5,255 bases of DNA, taken from assembly GCA_026710225.1 (NCBI GenBank), contig JAPORI010000097.1:1-5255 (forward strand), in the 5' to 3' direction. A program made the position numbers and the translations under genes. Each line of letters starts with the position of its first letter. The stretch's first letter is position 1. Source of the stretch: Betaproteobacteria bacterium (GTDB lineage: Bacteria; Pseudomonadota; Gammaproteobacteria; Tethybacterales; Tethybacteraceae). The notes under the pieces were generated by a model, which ran no database searches, was not told where the DNA came from, and worked only from the letters and a program-made list of their open reading frames with translations. Shown here piece after piece: positions 1-5,255 of the stretch.

Positions 1-7
1 GCCTAAA

Positions 8-51
8 TATAACAGCAAGTGGTATAAATTATAACAGCAAGTGTTATAATT
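8..51. repeat. 22-bp tandem repeat, two copies, upstream of the ATPase gene
   Basis: Two directly adjacent 22-base units occupy 8-29 and 30-51. They share the core TATAACAGCAAGTG and differ at only two of 22 positions. Each unit is itself a dyad: the right copy is perfect, while the left copy (TATAACA-GCAAG-TGGTATA) has one mismatch in its right arm. A 22-bp period is about two helical turns, so two dimers of a regulator could bind on the same face of the DNA. The window begins at base 1, so further copies to the left cannot be excluded. Confidence 0.85.
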
Positions 52-52
52 T
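26..52. promoter_or_regulatory. Perfect inverted-repeat operator over the ATPase promoter
   Basis: Bases 26-36 (AAATTATAACA) and 42-52 (TGTTATAATTT) are exact reverse complements around the 5-base centre GCAAG. The right arm contains the probable -10 box, so a protein bound here would block RNA polymerase. This suggests repression, possibly autoregulation through the helix-turn-helix-like segment of the downstream protein; the identity of the regulator is inference. The alternative, an RNA hairpin, is less likely because the stem is almost all A/T and lies upstream of the expected transcript. Confidence 0.6.
45..50 (+). promoter_or_regulatory. -10 box of the ATPase gene, implying a leaderless mRNA
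   Basis: TATAAT is a perfect sigma70-type -10 hexamer. No good -35 hexamer is visible 16-18 bases upstream, which fits a regulated or activator-dependent promoter. Initiation about 7 bases downstream would fall at 57-59, at the ATG itself, and there is no Shine-Dalgarno sequence between the box and the start. A second, poorer box (TATAAA, 23-28) in the left repeat copy would give a short leader of about 24 bases, also without a ribosome binding site. Confidence 0.5.
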
Positions 53-58
53 GCCCCA

Positions 59-2224
59 ATGATCGAGCGTCATGCCAGCCGTGAAATAGAAAGCCTGCTC
101 GGCCAGTTCCGGGCGGTGGTGCTTACCGGAGCCCGCCAGATGGGCAAGACAACTTTGGCTCGAAAGATAGCCGCGCTGCGCCCAAGCGTGTGCTTTGACC
201 TGGATGACGACGAAGCCCGCTCCGCCTTGCAGGTCAATACGGTAAGGCAGTTGTGTCAGCATGACGGCAAGTTGATTGTCATCGACGAAGTGCAGAAGGT
301 GCCGGATATTTTCCGGGCGATCAGGGCGGCCATCGACCGGATGGAGCAAAATGTGCCTGGCCGCTTCCTGTTGCTGGGTTCGACTTGCGGTCAATTGCTG
401 CGCCAGTCGGGCGAAAACCTGTTCGGGCGCAAGGCCGAATTTGAACTGTCCGGTCTCAACTGCCTGGAAGTCGGTGCCGACGCGGCCAGCATCGCCCGAT
501 TGTGGGACCGAGGCGGCTATCCGCTCAGTTATCTGGCTGCGTCCGATGCGCAAAGCCGGCGCGAGCGCGACCAGATGCTCAAGTCTTTGCTGCGCGACAA
601 CCTCGCCTCGATCGATTCCGGGGTTGATCCGATCAGCCTGAAAAACCTGTTTTATGCCCTGGCCCGTAGTCATGGCAGCCCGGCTGGCGGCAGTAATCTG
701 GCCGACCAGATCGGCACCAGCCCGATGAGTGTGGTGCGTCATTTGCGCATGCTCGAAGAAATGATGATCATAAGGAGACTGCCGGCTTTTGCCCGAGCTG
801 CTGGCTCTTCTCTGGTCAAGAGGCCCAAATACTACATTCGCGACAGCGGCCTGCTGCACGCCTTGTGGGGAGTGTCGCCAAATGACGGCACAAGACTTGC
901 TGCGGGTAGCCGCGGCGCCAGTTGGGAGGGATTTGTGATCGAGAATCTGATTGCGGTGATGCCGTCTTCGTGGCAGGCAAGTTTCTATCGCAGCCGGAAA
1001 GGTCAGGCCGAAATCGATCTTGTCTTGCAACTGCCCGGCGATCAAATCTGGGCGATCGAGATCAGATCGGGTGAAAATGCCGGCAACATCGCCCTGAGTG
1101 CCGGCAATCGCAAGGCGCTGGATCGTTTGCAGCCGCAGCGCAGTTTTGTGGTTTATGGTGGCGGCGGCTGCGATCTGCTGCCTGGCAATATTGAGGTTGT
1201 GTCGCTGGCGGCAATGATGAACGAAATACAGGCCCAGCAATATTCGACTGCCACCCGCGGTCCTTCCCGCATCGATTCTGGCAGCAGCAGTTTGCTGGCG
1301 GCACTGGTGGCGGCAATGAAAACGGCGCAGCCAAATGTTGCGCTGCTGCGCAACGAGTTCATTGATGGGTGCACGAAAAGTCTGCGCCCGATTTTCCAAA
1401 CCAGCCGCGGCGCCGATGACGCGGCAGCCCGGCGCGATTACATGCAGGTGCGCAACGAGGTGGTTGGCTGGCTGCAACTTGCCTGCCAACTTGACGAGGC
1501 CAATCCGGCCAGATGCAGTCCGCCGACAGCACGAACCTTGCACAAACTGCTGGCTAGGGTGCTTGAATACAAGCTGACCCGATCCATTTCCGGATCCGGC
1601 TTGACCTTTACCGATCTGGCCGTATGCGATCTTTTTGCCCATATCGTTGCGCTACTGCTAGAAAGTGGCAAGTTTGCCAGCGTCAACAGCCTGCTGACCC
1701 AAGGCTATGTTGTTGCTGGCGCTTTGCACGATTACCGGCGGTTTTATTACCAGCAGCCGCCCAGCGGGATGATGTGTTCGGTTTCTCCGGCTCAAAGACT
1801 GCCGGCCGATGAAGCCGCTGACGAACTGTGGCAGTTGGTATCGGCTAGCAAGGTTAACCTGGAATGGTTGCTGGCCGCCGAGCAAATCGTTTTCCTGTTT
1901 GGCATTGATGCTTTGATTAATGCCAACGGCAATCAGCAATCCGAAGGCACTACTATTTTGCCGCGGATAATGGAGTGCGTTCCGGCAGAACGGTTGCAGC
2001 CGCTGGAATTGTTCCTGCACCTGCCGACCAGAGAAGGGCAGCAAAATCTTGCCGAGTGCATCGGCGGTGACAAGCCTTTTCCCCTTCACTTGTTAGGGAA
2101 GATGGCTGGCAAGCGCATGGGTGAACTGCTGGCTGGCGGCGCCGGTGGTGGTTCGCTTGCCGACTGGAGCCGGTTGGTGGCGCTGGATAACTGGCCGGGA
2201 AACGACTGCAAGGCCGCGCTTTAG
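59..2224 (+). CDS. AAA ATPase with DUF4143 domain and large unknown C-terminal extension
   Basis: Residues 1-390 match the AAA_14/DUF4143 (COG1373) family, P-loop ATPases of mostly unknown function. Walker A is GARQMGKTT at 24-32 and Walker B is LIVIDE ending at D76-E77. A sensor-like FLLLGS lies at 103-108, and LWDRGGYPLSYLAASD near 148-163 is a family hallmark. A winged-helix-like segment covers about 213-245, followed by KRPKYYIRDSGLL from 254. The end of DUF4143 resembles a PD-(D/E)XK nuclease fold: E290/E295, E318-x-D320 and E334-x-R336, where relatives usually have E-x-K. Family members normally stop near residue 390, but this one continues about 330 residues in the same frame. The extension is leucine/alanine-rich and probably mostly helical, with no motif I recognise and no clear membrane segment. 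The ATG is chosen because MIxR is the usual family beginning. Function is unknown; a role in defence or plasmid/chromosome stability is only suggested by the neighbouring toxin-antitoxin pair. Confidence 0.88.
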   Translation: MIERHASREIESLLGQFRAVVLTGARQMGKTTLARKIAALRPSVCFDLDDDEARSALQVNTVRQLCQHDGKLIVIDEVQKVPDIFRAIRAAIDRMEQNVPGRFLLLGSTCGQLLRQSGENLFGRKAEFELSGLNCLEVGADAASIARLWDRGGYPLSYLAASDAQSRRERDQMLKSLLRDNLASIDSGVDPISLKNLFYALARSHGSPAGGSNLADQIGTSPMSVVRHLRMLEEMMIIRRLPAFARAAGSSLVKRPKYYIRDSGLLHALWGVSPNDGTRLAAGSRGASWEGFVIENLIAVMPSSWQASFYRSRKGQAEIDLVLQLPGDQIWAIEIRSGENAGNIALSAGNRKALDRLQPQRSFVVYGGGGCDLLPGNIEVVSLAAMMNEIQAQQYSTATRGPSRIDSGSSSLLAALVAAMKTAQPNVALLRNEFIDGCTKSLRPIFQTSRGADDAAARRDYMQVRNEVVGWLQLACQLDEANPARCSPPTARTLHKLLARVLEYKLTRSISGSGLTFTDLAVCDLFAHIVALLLESGKFASVNSLLTQGYVVAGALHDYRRFYYQQPPSGMMCSVSPAQRLPADEAADELWQLVSASKVNLEWLLAAEQIVFLFGIDALINANGNQQSEGTTILPRIMECVPAERLQPLELFLHLPTREGQQNLAECIGGDKPFPLHLLGKMAGKRMGELLAGGAGGGSLADWSRLVALDNWPGNDCKAAL

Positions 2225-2448
2225 CGCCGGCGGTGAAAATCAGTGCCGGTTACTCTTTTGGATGTCAGGTAATCGACCGGAGATTGGAGCCGGCAGATTA
2301 TCGGCAAGTTTGATGCAACGGCAAGCTCTGGGCAACCCTAAGAAAAATGCGCTGGCTCATTTAGGCACTCGATAGATGCGTCTTTGCAGGCTTGTCGACA
2401 ACATCAGCAACCGTTGCAACCGGCTAATGCTTGCCGAAAAAAGCCTCC
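2225..2448. other. Convergent intergenic gap between the ATPase and MNT genes
   Basis: I find no gene here on either strand. On the minus strand a run of six T follows almost directly after the MNT stop (2437-2442), but it has no adjoining GC-rich stem. Short recurrences of CGGCAAG/CTTGCCG (around 2301, 2320 and 2429) and the palindrome GTTGCAAC (about 2413-2420) are visible, but none forms a convincing element. Confidence 0.5.
2227..2259 (+). terminator. Weak terminator-like hairpin after the ATPase gene
   Basis: CCGGC at 2227-2231 can pair with GCCGG at 2245-2249, with one further G-U pair, across a loop of about 11 bases. The T-rich stretch TTACTCTTTT follows. It begins three bases after the ATPase stop codon, where an intrinsic terminator is expected, but the stem is short and the T tract is interrupted, so this is a tentative call. 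Confidence 0.25.
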
Positions 2449-2742
2449 TCACGCCAGACAGACGTATTCGGCCTCGATCTGCGTCTTGAAGCGCTCCGGC
2501 AACTCATCCCAGACATGCAAGTCCACCCTGAACGGCAAGTCGCTCTCATCAAGAGCCGCGCGCAACTCGCCAACACTGATCGATTGCTGGGGAAGTGCGA
2601 AGACAACCAAATCAAGGTCCGAATGCAGCCGGGCGCATGAGCCGTAGGCCCACACCCTAGTCTCCGGCAGGTAACGCTGCAACAGGTCAACAAGCTCGAC
2701 GCGCTGCTTTTCATTGATGGCTAGATTGTTGCCTACTGCCAT
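2449..2742 (-). CDS. MntA-type minimal nucleotidyltransferase (antitoxin of HEPN/MNT pair)
   Basis: This 97-residue cytoplasmic protein has the DNA polymerase beta-type minimal nucleotidyltransferase fold. After a short N-terminal helix comes VWAYGSCARLHSDLDLVV: G34-S35, then metal-binding D42 and D44. A third carboxylate lies in FRVDLHVWD (D74), and the C-terminus ERFKTQIEAEYVCL is typical. In studied MntA-HepT pairs the MNT transfers AMP from ATP to a tyrosine of the HEPN toxin and so neutralises it. The loop between GS and DXD is six residues here, against about ten in the family, so activity may be altered. The start at 2742 is preferred over an upstream ATG at 2811 because it gives the normal family N-terminus and overlaps the HEPN stop by only 10 bases, suggesting translational coupling. 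GAGTGG just upstream is at best a weak ribosome binding site. Confidence 0.87.
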   Translation of the reverse strand: MAVGNNLAINEKQRVELVDLLQRYLPETRVWAYGSCARLHSDLDLVVFALPQQSISVGELRAALDESDLPFRVDLHVWDELPERFKTQIEAEYVCLA

Positions 2743-3149
2743 TTTTGTCCACTCATCTTTTCGTACAGGGCCGCTGCATCGATGATAAAGTCCTCGATCA
2801 ATGCCAGGCACGAACGCGCCTTGTCTTCGTTATAGTCATGCGCAGTGTTGATGCGAGCGTCGGCATAGGCCAGCCACTTTTCAATTGGCGAGGGGAGCAT
2901 CCCGTTCTCGTTGGTCAGCCGGAAAAGAGGCTTGGGGCTGGCCGGAGCACCGGCTTGGCCGAGTTCCTTGACCAAGTGTCTTCTCAGTGCTTTCCAAAGA
3001 CAATCGTAGCAGGTTTCGAATATGTGGATCACCGATTCGGCTACCGCTTCCTGATCCAATTGGGAACGGTCTGTGGCTGTATCAACCAGATTCTCCTGTT
3101 GCCGGGCTAGATGCAGCAGCGATTTGTGCAGATGATCGTAGTTAACCAT
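2733..3149 (-). CDS. HepT-type HEPN protein (RNase toxin / nucleotidyltransferase substrate-binding family)
   Basis: This 138-residue, all-helical protein matches the HEPN family once called nucleotidyltransferase substrate-binding protein (HI0074-like). The segment ESVIHIFETCYDCLWKALRRHL (about 39-59) is the typical central helix, and LFRLTNENGML...WLAYADARINTAHDYNEDKA leads into the active site. The motif R99-x4-H104-x-Y106 is intact: Arg and His are the expected RNase residues, and Tyr106 is the expected site of AMPylation by the partner. It is first in a two-gene operon, toxin before antitoxin, as is common for this pair. The HEPN/MNT call is strong; toxicity is inferred from the family. 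No clear Shine-Dalgarno precedes the ATG. It has some overlap in length and fold with non-toxic HEPN relatives, so a regulatory rather than toxic role cannot be excluded. Confidence 0.88.
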   Translation of the reverse strand: MVNYDHLHKSLLHLARQQENLVDTATDRSQLDQEAVAESVIHIFETCYDCLWKALRRHLVKELGQAGAPASPKPLFRLTNENGMLPSPIEKWLAYADARINTAHDYNEDKARSCLALIEDFIIDAAALYEKMSGQKWQ

Positions 3150-3199
3150 GAAGCCGAAAAGGGTGTCTAGCTTGGGTCATGCCGACTTTTTCAGCCTGA

Positions 3200-3248
3200 C
3201 AATTGCAATTATAAACCGCAGGGGCAATTGGCAACTAGCTAATTGCCC
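3200..3248. promoter_or_regulatory. Cluster of inverted GCAATT half-sites over the HEPN/MNT promoter
   Basis: A 10-base perfect palindrome AATTGCAATT (3201-3210) overlaps the -10 box. Upstream on the minus strand, GGGCAATT (3222-3229) and AATTGCCC (3241-3248) form an exact 8-bp inverted repeat with two more pairs inside, spanning the -35 region. The same GCAATT half-site thus occurs four times in two dyads. This fits an autoregulated toxin-antitoxin operator. Alternatively, the 3222-3248 dyad could act as a weak transcription terminator for the ABC gene upstream, though no good T run follows it. Confidence 0.5.
3208..3213 (-). promoter_or_regulatory. Probable -10 box of the HEPN/MNT operon
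   Basis: Read on the minus strand this is a perfect TATAAT, preceded by TT. A -35 region would fall near 3229-3236, where TTGCCA (3234-3229, 15-base spacing) or AGTTGC (3236-3231, 17-base spacing) are mediocre candidates. Initiation near 3201 would give a leader of about 50 bases before the HEPN ATG. Confidence 0.5.
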
Positions 3249-3340
3249 GTTTCTGTCTCGTTGCACTGGTGCGGTGCAGTCAAGTTTCCGGGGCGATCCT
3301 TTTGGCAATCAGCAAGTTGTTTTGCATCGTAGCCGCCATC

Positions 3341-4888
3341 CTAGTTGGCCGGTTCGCGCCCGGCGCGCACCTGCATCTGCCAGGCGGCTGCATAGTTGCC
3401 GTCGGCGGCGAGCAACTCGGCGTGGGTGCCGCGCTCGACAATCCGGCCGTCGGCCAGAAACATGATGCAGTCGCAGTCGGCAACCGTTGCCAGCCGGTGG
3501 GCGATCACCAAGGTGGTGCAGCCGGCGGTCACCCGTGCCAGGGCCTGCTTGATGCGCTTTTCGGTGGGCACATCCAGAGCGCTGGTCGCTTCGTCAAGTA
3601 CATAGATGCGCGGCTGCTTGAGCGCGGCGCGGGCGATTGCCAGCCGCTGCCGCTCACCGCCGGAAAGTTTCAGGCCGCGCTCACCGACCAGAGTATCGAG
3701 TCCTTGCGGCAGTTTGCCGACGAATTCATCGAGCCCGGCTGCGGCTACCGCCGCGTCAAGTTGTCCGGCGGTGGCGTCCGGGCATCCGTAGCGCAGGTTG
3801 TATTCGAGGCTGGCGTTGAACATCACCGTATCCTGCGGCACCACCGCGATCTGCGCCCGGACGCTTTGCTGCAAGACGCTGCGCACATCGGTGCCGTCAA
3901 TTGCAACCGCACCGGCATCCGGGTCGATGATCCGGGCAACCAGCCGGACGATGGTGCTCTTGCCGGCGCCGGTTTCCCCGACCAGGGCAAAGCGGCCGCC
4001 GGCCGGGATCGAGAACGAAACCTCGCTCAGCACTTGTCGTCCGCCCAGTTCCAGCTGCACCCGGTCAAATTCAACCGCGCCAGGTCCGGCGGGCAGTGCT
4101 CCGGCACCGGGTGGATCGATCAAGTCCGATTTCTGATCAAGCAGGCCAAACAGCCGCTCCATGTCGATGGTCGCCTGACTCATCATCCGGTAGACGGTAC
4201 CCAGAAAGTTCAGCGGCAGGAATATTTGCAGCAGGTAGGCGTTGAGCATGGTCAACTCGCCGGGGGTCATCGCACCGGCGCTGGTGTCGGCTGCGGCCAG
4301 CACCAGTACTGCGGCCAGGCCACCGGCGATCAGCACTGCCTGAGCCAGATTGAGCGCCGACAGGGTGCGCTGATTTACCACCGCGCTGTGCTCGTAGTCG
4401 GCCAGCGCTTGGTCGTAGCTGGCCGCTTCCCGGTCTTCGGCGTTGAAATACTTGACTGTTTCGTGATTGATTAGTGAGTCAACCGCCCGGGTGCTGGTCG
4501 CTTCGTCGGCGGCGTTCATGCGGCGGCGGAATGCAATCCGCCAGCTGGTGATGCGGGCGGTAAGCACTGCATAGAAGATGATCGTAACCAGGGCGATCAG
4601 GGCATAGGAATGTCCAAACAGCAGCCAGAAGATCACGCATACTCCGATCAGCTCGATGATCGTCGGCACAAGGTTGTAGAGCACCGCCGAGAGCATGAAC
4701 TCGACGCTTTTGGCGCCCCGATCGATTGCCTGAGCCAGGCCGCCGGTCTGGCGCTCCAAGTGAAAGGACAGCGGCAATTGGTGCAGGTGGCGGAAGATGT
4801 CCAGGGCCAGGTTGCGAATCTGCCGGTTGGCCACTTCCGAAAACAGCAGCGACTGGATTTCACTGCACAGCGTTTGCAGCAGCCGCAT
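3341..4888 (-). CDS. Atm1/ABCB7-like ABC exporter, C-terminal 515 residues (frameshifted gene)
   Basis: This piece carries most of the membrane domain and the whole ATPase domain of a half-size type IV ABC exporter. SEVANRQIRNLALDIFRHLHQLPLSFHLERQTGGL and LINHETVKYFNAEDREAASYD are hallmarks of the Atm1/HMT1 branch, which exports glutathione-linked or sulfur/metal compounds. Probable membrane spans lie near 71-91, 95-113, 182-200 and 210-230. Nucleotide-binding motifs are Walker A GETGAGKST (304-312), Q-loop Q352 in VVPQDTVMFN, signature LSGGERQR (408-415), Walker B IYVLDE (428-433) and H-loop H464. The A-loop aromatic residue before Walker A appears to be replaced by Leu281. The piece lacks the first span, which is encoded by the adjoining frame. 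It starts at an ATG in the overlap TGATG, so either a frameshift disrupts one ~600-residue gene or the two halves are coupled by re-initiation. No slippery heptamer is visible at the junction. Confidence 0.85.
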   Translation of the reverse strand: MRLLQTLCSEIQSLLFSEVANRQIRNLALDIFRHLHQLPLSFHLERQTGGLAQAIDRGAKSVEFMLSAVLYNLVPTIIELIGVCVIFWLLFGHSYALIALVTIIFYAVLTARITSWRIAFRRRMNAADEATSTRAVDSLINHETVKYFNAEDREAASYDQALADYEHSAVVNQRTLSALNLAQAVLIAGGLAAVLVLAAADTSAGAMTPGELTMLNAYLLQIFLPLNFLGTVYRMMSQATIDMERLFGLLDQKSDLIDPPGAGALPAGPGAVEFDRVQLELGGRQVLSEVSFSIPAGGRFALVGETGAGKSTIVRLVARIIDPDAGAVAIDGTDVRSVLQQSVRAQIAVVPQDTVMFNASLEYNLRYGCPDATAGQLDAAVAAAGLDEFVGKLPQGLDTLVGERGLKLSGGERQRLAIARAALKQPRIYVLDEATSALDVPTEKRIKQALARVTAGCTTLVIAHRLATVADCDCIMFLADGRIVERGTHAELLAADGNYAAAWQMQVRAGREPAN

Positions 4889-5145
4889 CAGGCGATCAGT
4901 ACTCCGGCCAGCACCGCAAAGACGGTGCCGATGGCGGCTTTATCCACCGCTTGGCCAAGCAGCCATGGCACCGTCAGTGCCGCGCCCTTGGAGGCGAGCA
5001 TGAAAACCGCCGCGCCGATCATGCGCGCCCGCTGCCCGGTGCTGGTGCGCGGCCACAGATGGGTTGCCAGCCGCAGCAGCGGCTGGCTAGCGCCGCTGGT
5101 TGCCGAGTCTGCTGCGGCTGGGTTTGCGGCTGGTTGTTTGGTCAA
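4888..5145 (-). CDS. Atm1-like ABC exporter, N-terminal piece (frameshifted gene)
   Basis: This 85-residue frame encodes a polar N-terminal tail, the LLRLATHLWP segment typical of the start of Atm1-like exporters, one full membrane span (about 42-66, with the usual TVPWLLGQAVDKA) and the first half of a second span (TVFAVLAGVLIA), where it stops at TGA. The missing continuation is found in the next frame, which resumes with LMRLLQTL; relatives have a continuous ...ALLxxYGLLRLL... here. The loss of about one base, or a small indel, close to 4888-4895 explains the break. The start is a TTG at 5145, preferred because an in-frame stop lies just upstream (5155-5157) and because it overlaps the stop of the next upstream frame as TTGA. 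No ribosome binding site is evident. Confidence 0.75.
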   Translation of the reverse strand: MTKQPAANPAAADSATSGASQPLLRLATHLWPRTSTGQRARMIGAAVFMLASKGAALTVPWLLGQAVDKAAIGTVFAVLAGVLIA

Positions 5146-5255
5146 GGTAGCAGATCAGCTGCTGAGCGGTTCACTTGTTGTCGGTTCTGAAATCGCTCTT
5201 GAACCAGGGCATCGTTCATGAAGCCCAGGTCTATCGGTACAGGGTCGATTTCCTG
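5142..5255 (-). CDS. 3' end of an unidentified gene running off the right edge
   Basis: Reading leftwards from base 5255, the minus strand is open for 37 codons and ends in TGA at 5144-5142. The residues are polar and mixed (QEIDPVPIDLGF, then ERFQNRQQVNRSAADLLP), and I do not recognise the family. The stop overlaps the TTG start of the ABC exporter piece as TTGA, the arrangement expected for coupled genes of one operon, and this is the main reason to believe it. A chance open stretch of this length cannot be ruled out. Confidence 0.45.
   Translation of the reverse strand, partial: QEIDPVPIDLGFMNDALVQERFQNRQQVNRSAADLLP

Noticed and set aside
8..51. Possible CRISPR repeats
   Set aside because: There are only two abutting copies with no spacers, each a dyad lying on a promoter; an operator explains them better.
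44..1642. A 532-residue open frame on the minus strand opposite the ATPase gene
   Set aside because: It is a shadow of GC-rich coding on the other strand. It has low-complexity, arginine/glutamine/alanine-rich translation and no recognisable motif, while the + frame has clear AAA motifs.
2743..2811. Upstream ATG giving the MNT 23 extra residues
   Set aside because: It would overlap the HEPN gene by 79 bases and adds residues not seen in the family; the ATG at 2742 fits better.
3262..3278. Short inverted repeat TGCAC...GTGCA downstream of the exporter gene as a terminator
   Set aside because: The stem is only 5 bp and has no T tract on the minus-strand side.
3269..4474. A 401-residue + strand frame opposite the ABC exporter
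   Set aside because: It is antisense to the intact ATPase motifs and its translation is glycine/glutamine/alanine-rich without family features.
4880..4900. Programmed ribosomal frameshift in the exporter
   Set aside because: No slippery run of the X_XXY_YYZ type or stimulatory hairpin is evident at the junction; mutation, sequence error or re-initiation are simpler.
4610..5221. A 203-residue + strand frame over the N-terminal part of the exporter
   Set aside because: Antisense shadow: the minus-strand frames there encode recognisable Atm1-like segments.

Overview
The window looks like a fairly GC-rich, densely coded bacterial chromosome, most likely from a pseudomonad-type (beta/gamma) proteobacterium. 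That placement is an inference from base composition, the long antisense shadow reading frames and the style of the proteins; no ribosomal RNA or other taxonomic marker is present.

Left part (1-2224, + strand): one large gene encodes an AAA ATPase of the DUF4143/COG1373 type. A 22-bp tandem repeat lies immediately upstream. Its second copy forms a perfect 11-bp inverted repeat (26-52) that contains a consensus -10 box ending only 8 bases before the ATG, so the gene appears to have an operator over its promoter and a leaderless or nearly leaderless mRNA. The protein is 721 residues. About 390 of these are the usual family protein; the remaining ~330 C-terminal residues are a helix-rich extension I do not recognise.

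Middle part (2449-3149, - strand): a two-gene operon encodes a HEPN protein with the RX4HXY motif (HepT type) followed, with a 10-base overlap, by a minimal nucleotidyltransferase (MntA type). Together they form a toxin-antitoxin pair in which the MNT is expected to silence the HEPN RNase by AMPylating its motif tyrosine. The MNT active-site loop is short: GSX6DXD instead of the usual GSX10DXD. Inverted pairs of GCAATT half-sites surround the probable HEPN promoter. The MNT gene and the AAA gene converge on a 224-base gap.

Right part (3341-5255, - strand): an Atm1/ABCB7-like half-size ABC exporter is split into two reading frames, an 85-residue N-terminal piece and a 515-residue C-terminal piece that meet at TGATG. 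Together they add up to about the length of one normal exporter (~600 residues), so this is most simply a frameshifted gene, although a re-initiating split gene or a sequence error is possible. The N-terminal piece begins with TTG, overlapping the stop of a further minus-strand frame that runs off the right edge (TTGA).

The ATPase and the HEPN/MNT pair look like accessory, defence- or stability-type cargo beside a housekeeping-type transporter. I see no mobile-element genes, tRNA, CRISPR array or integration site. The most unusual items are the C-terminal extension of the ATPase, the shortened MNT loop and the repeat-based operators.
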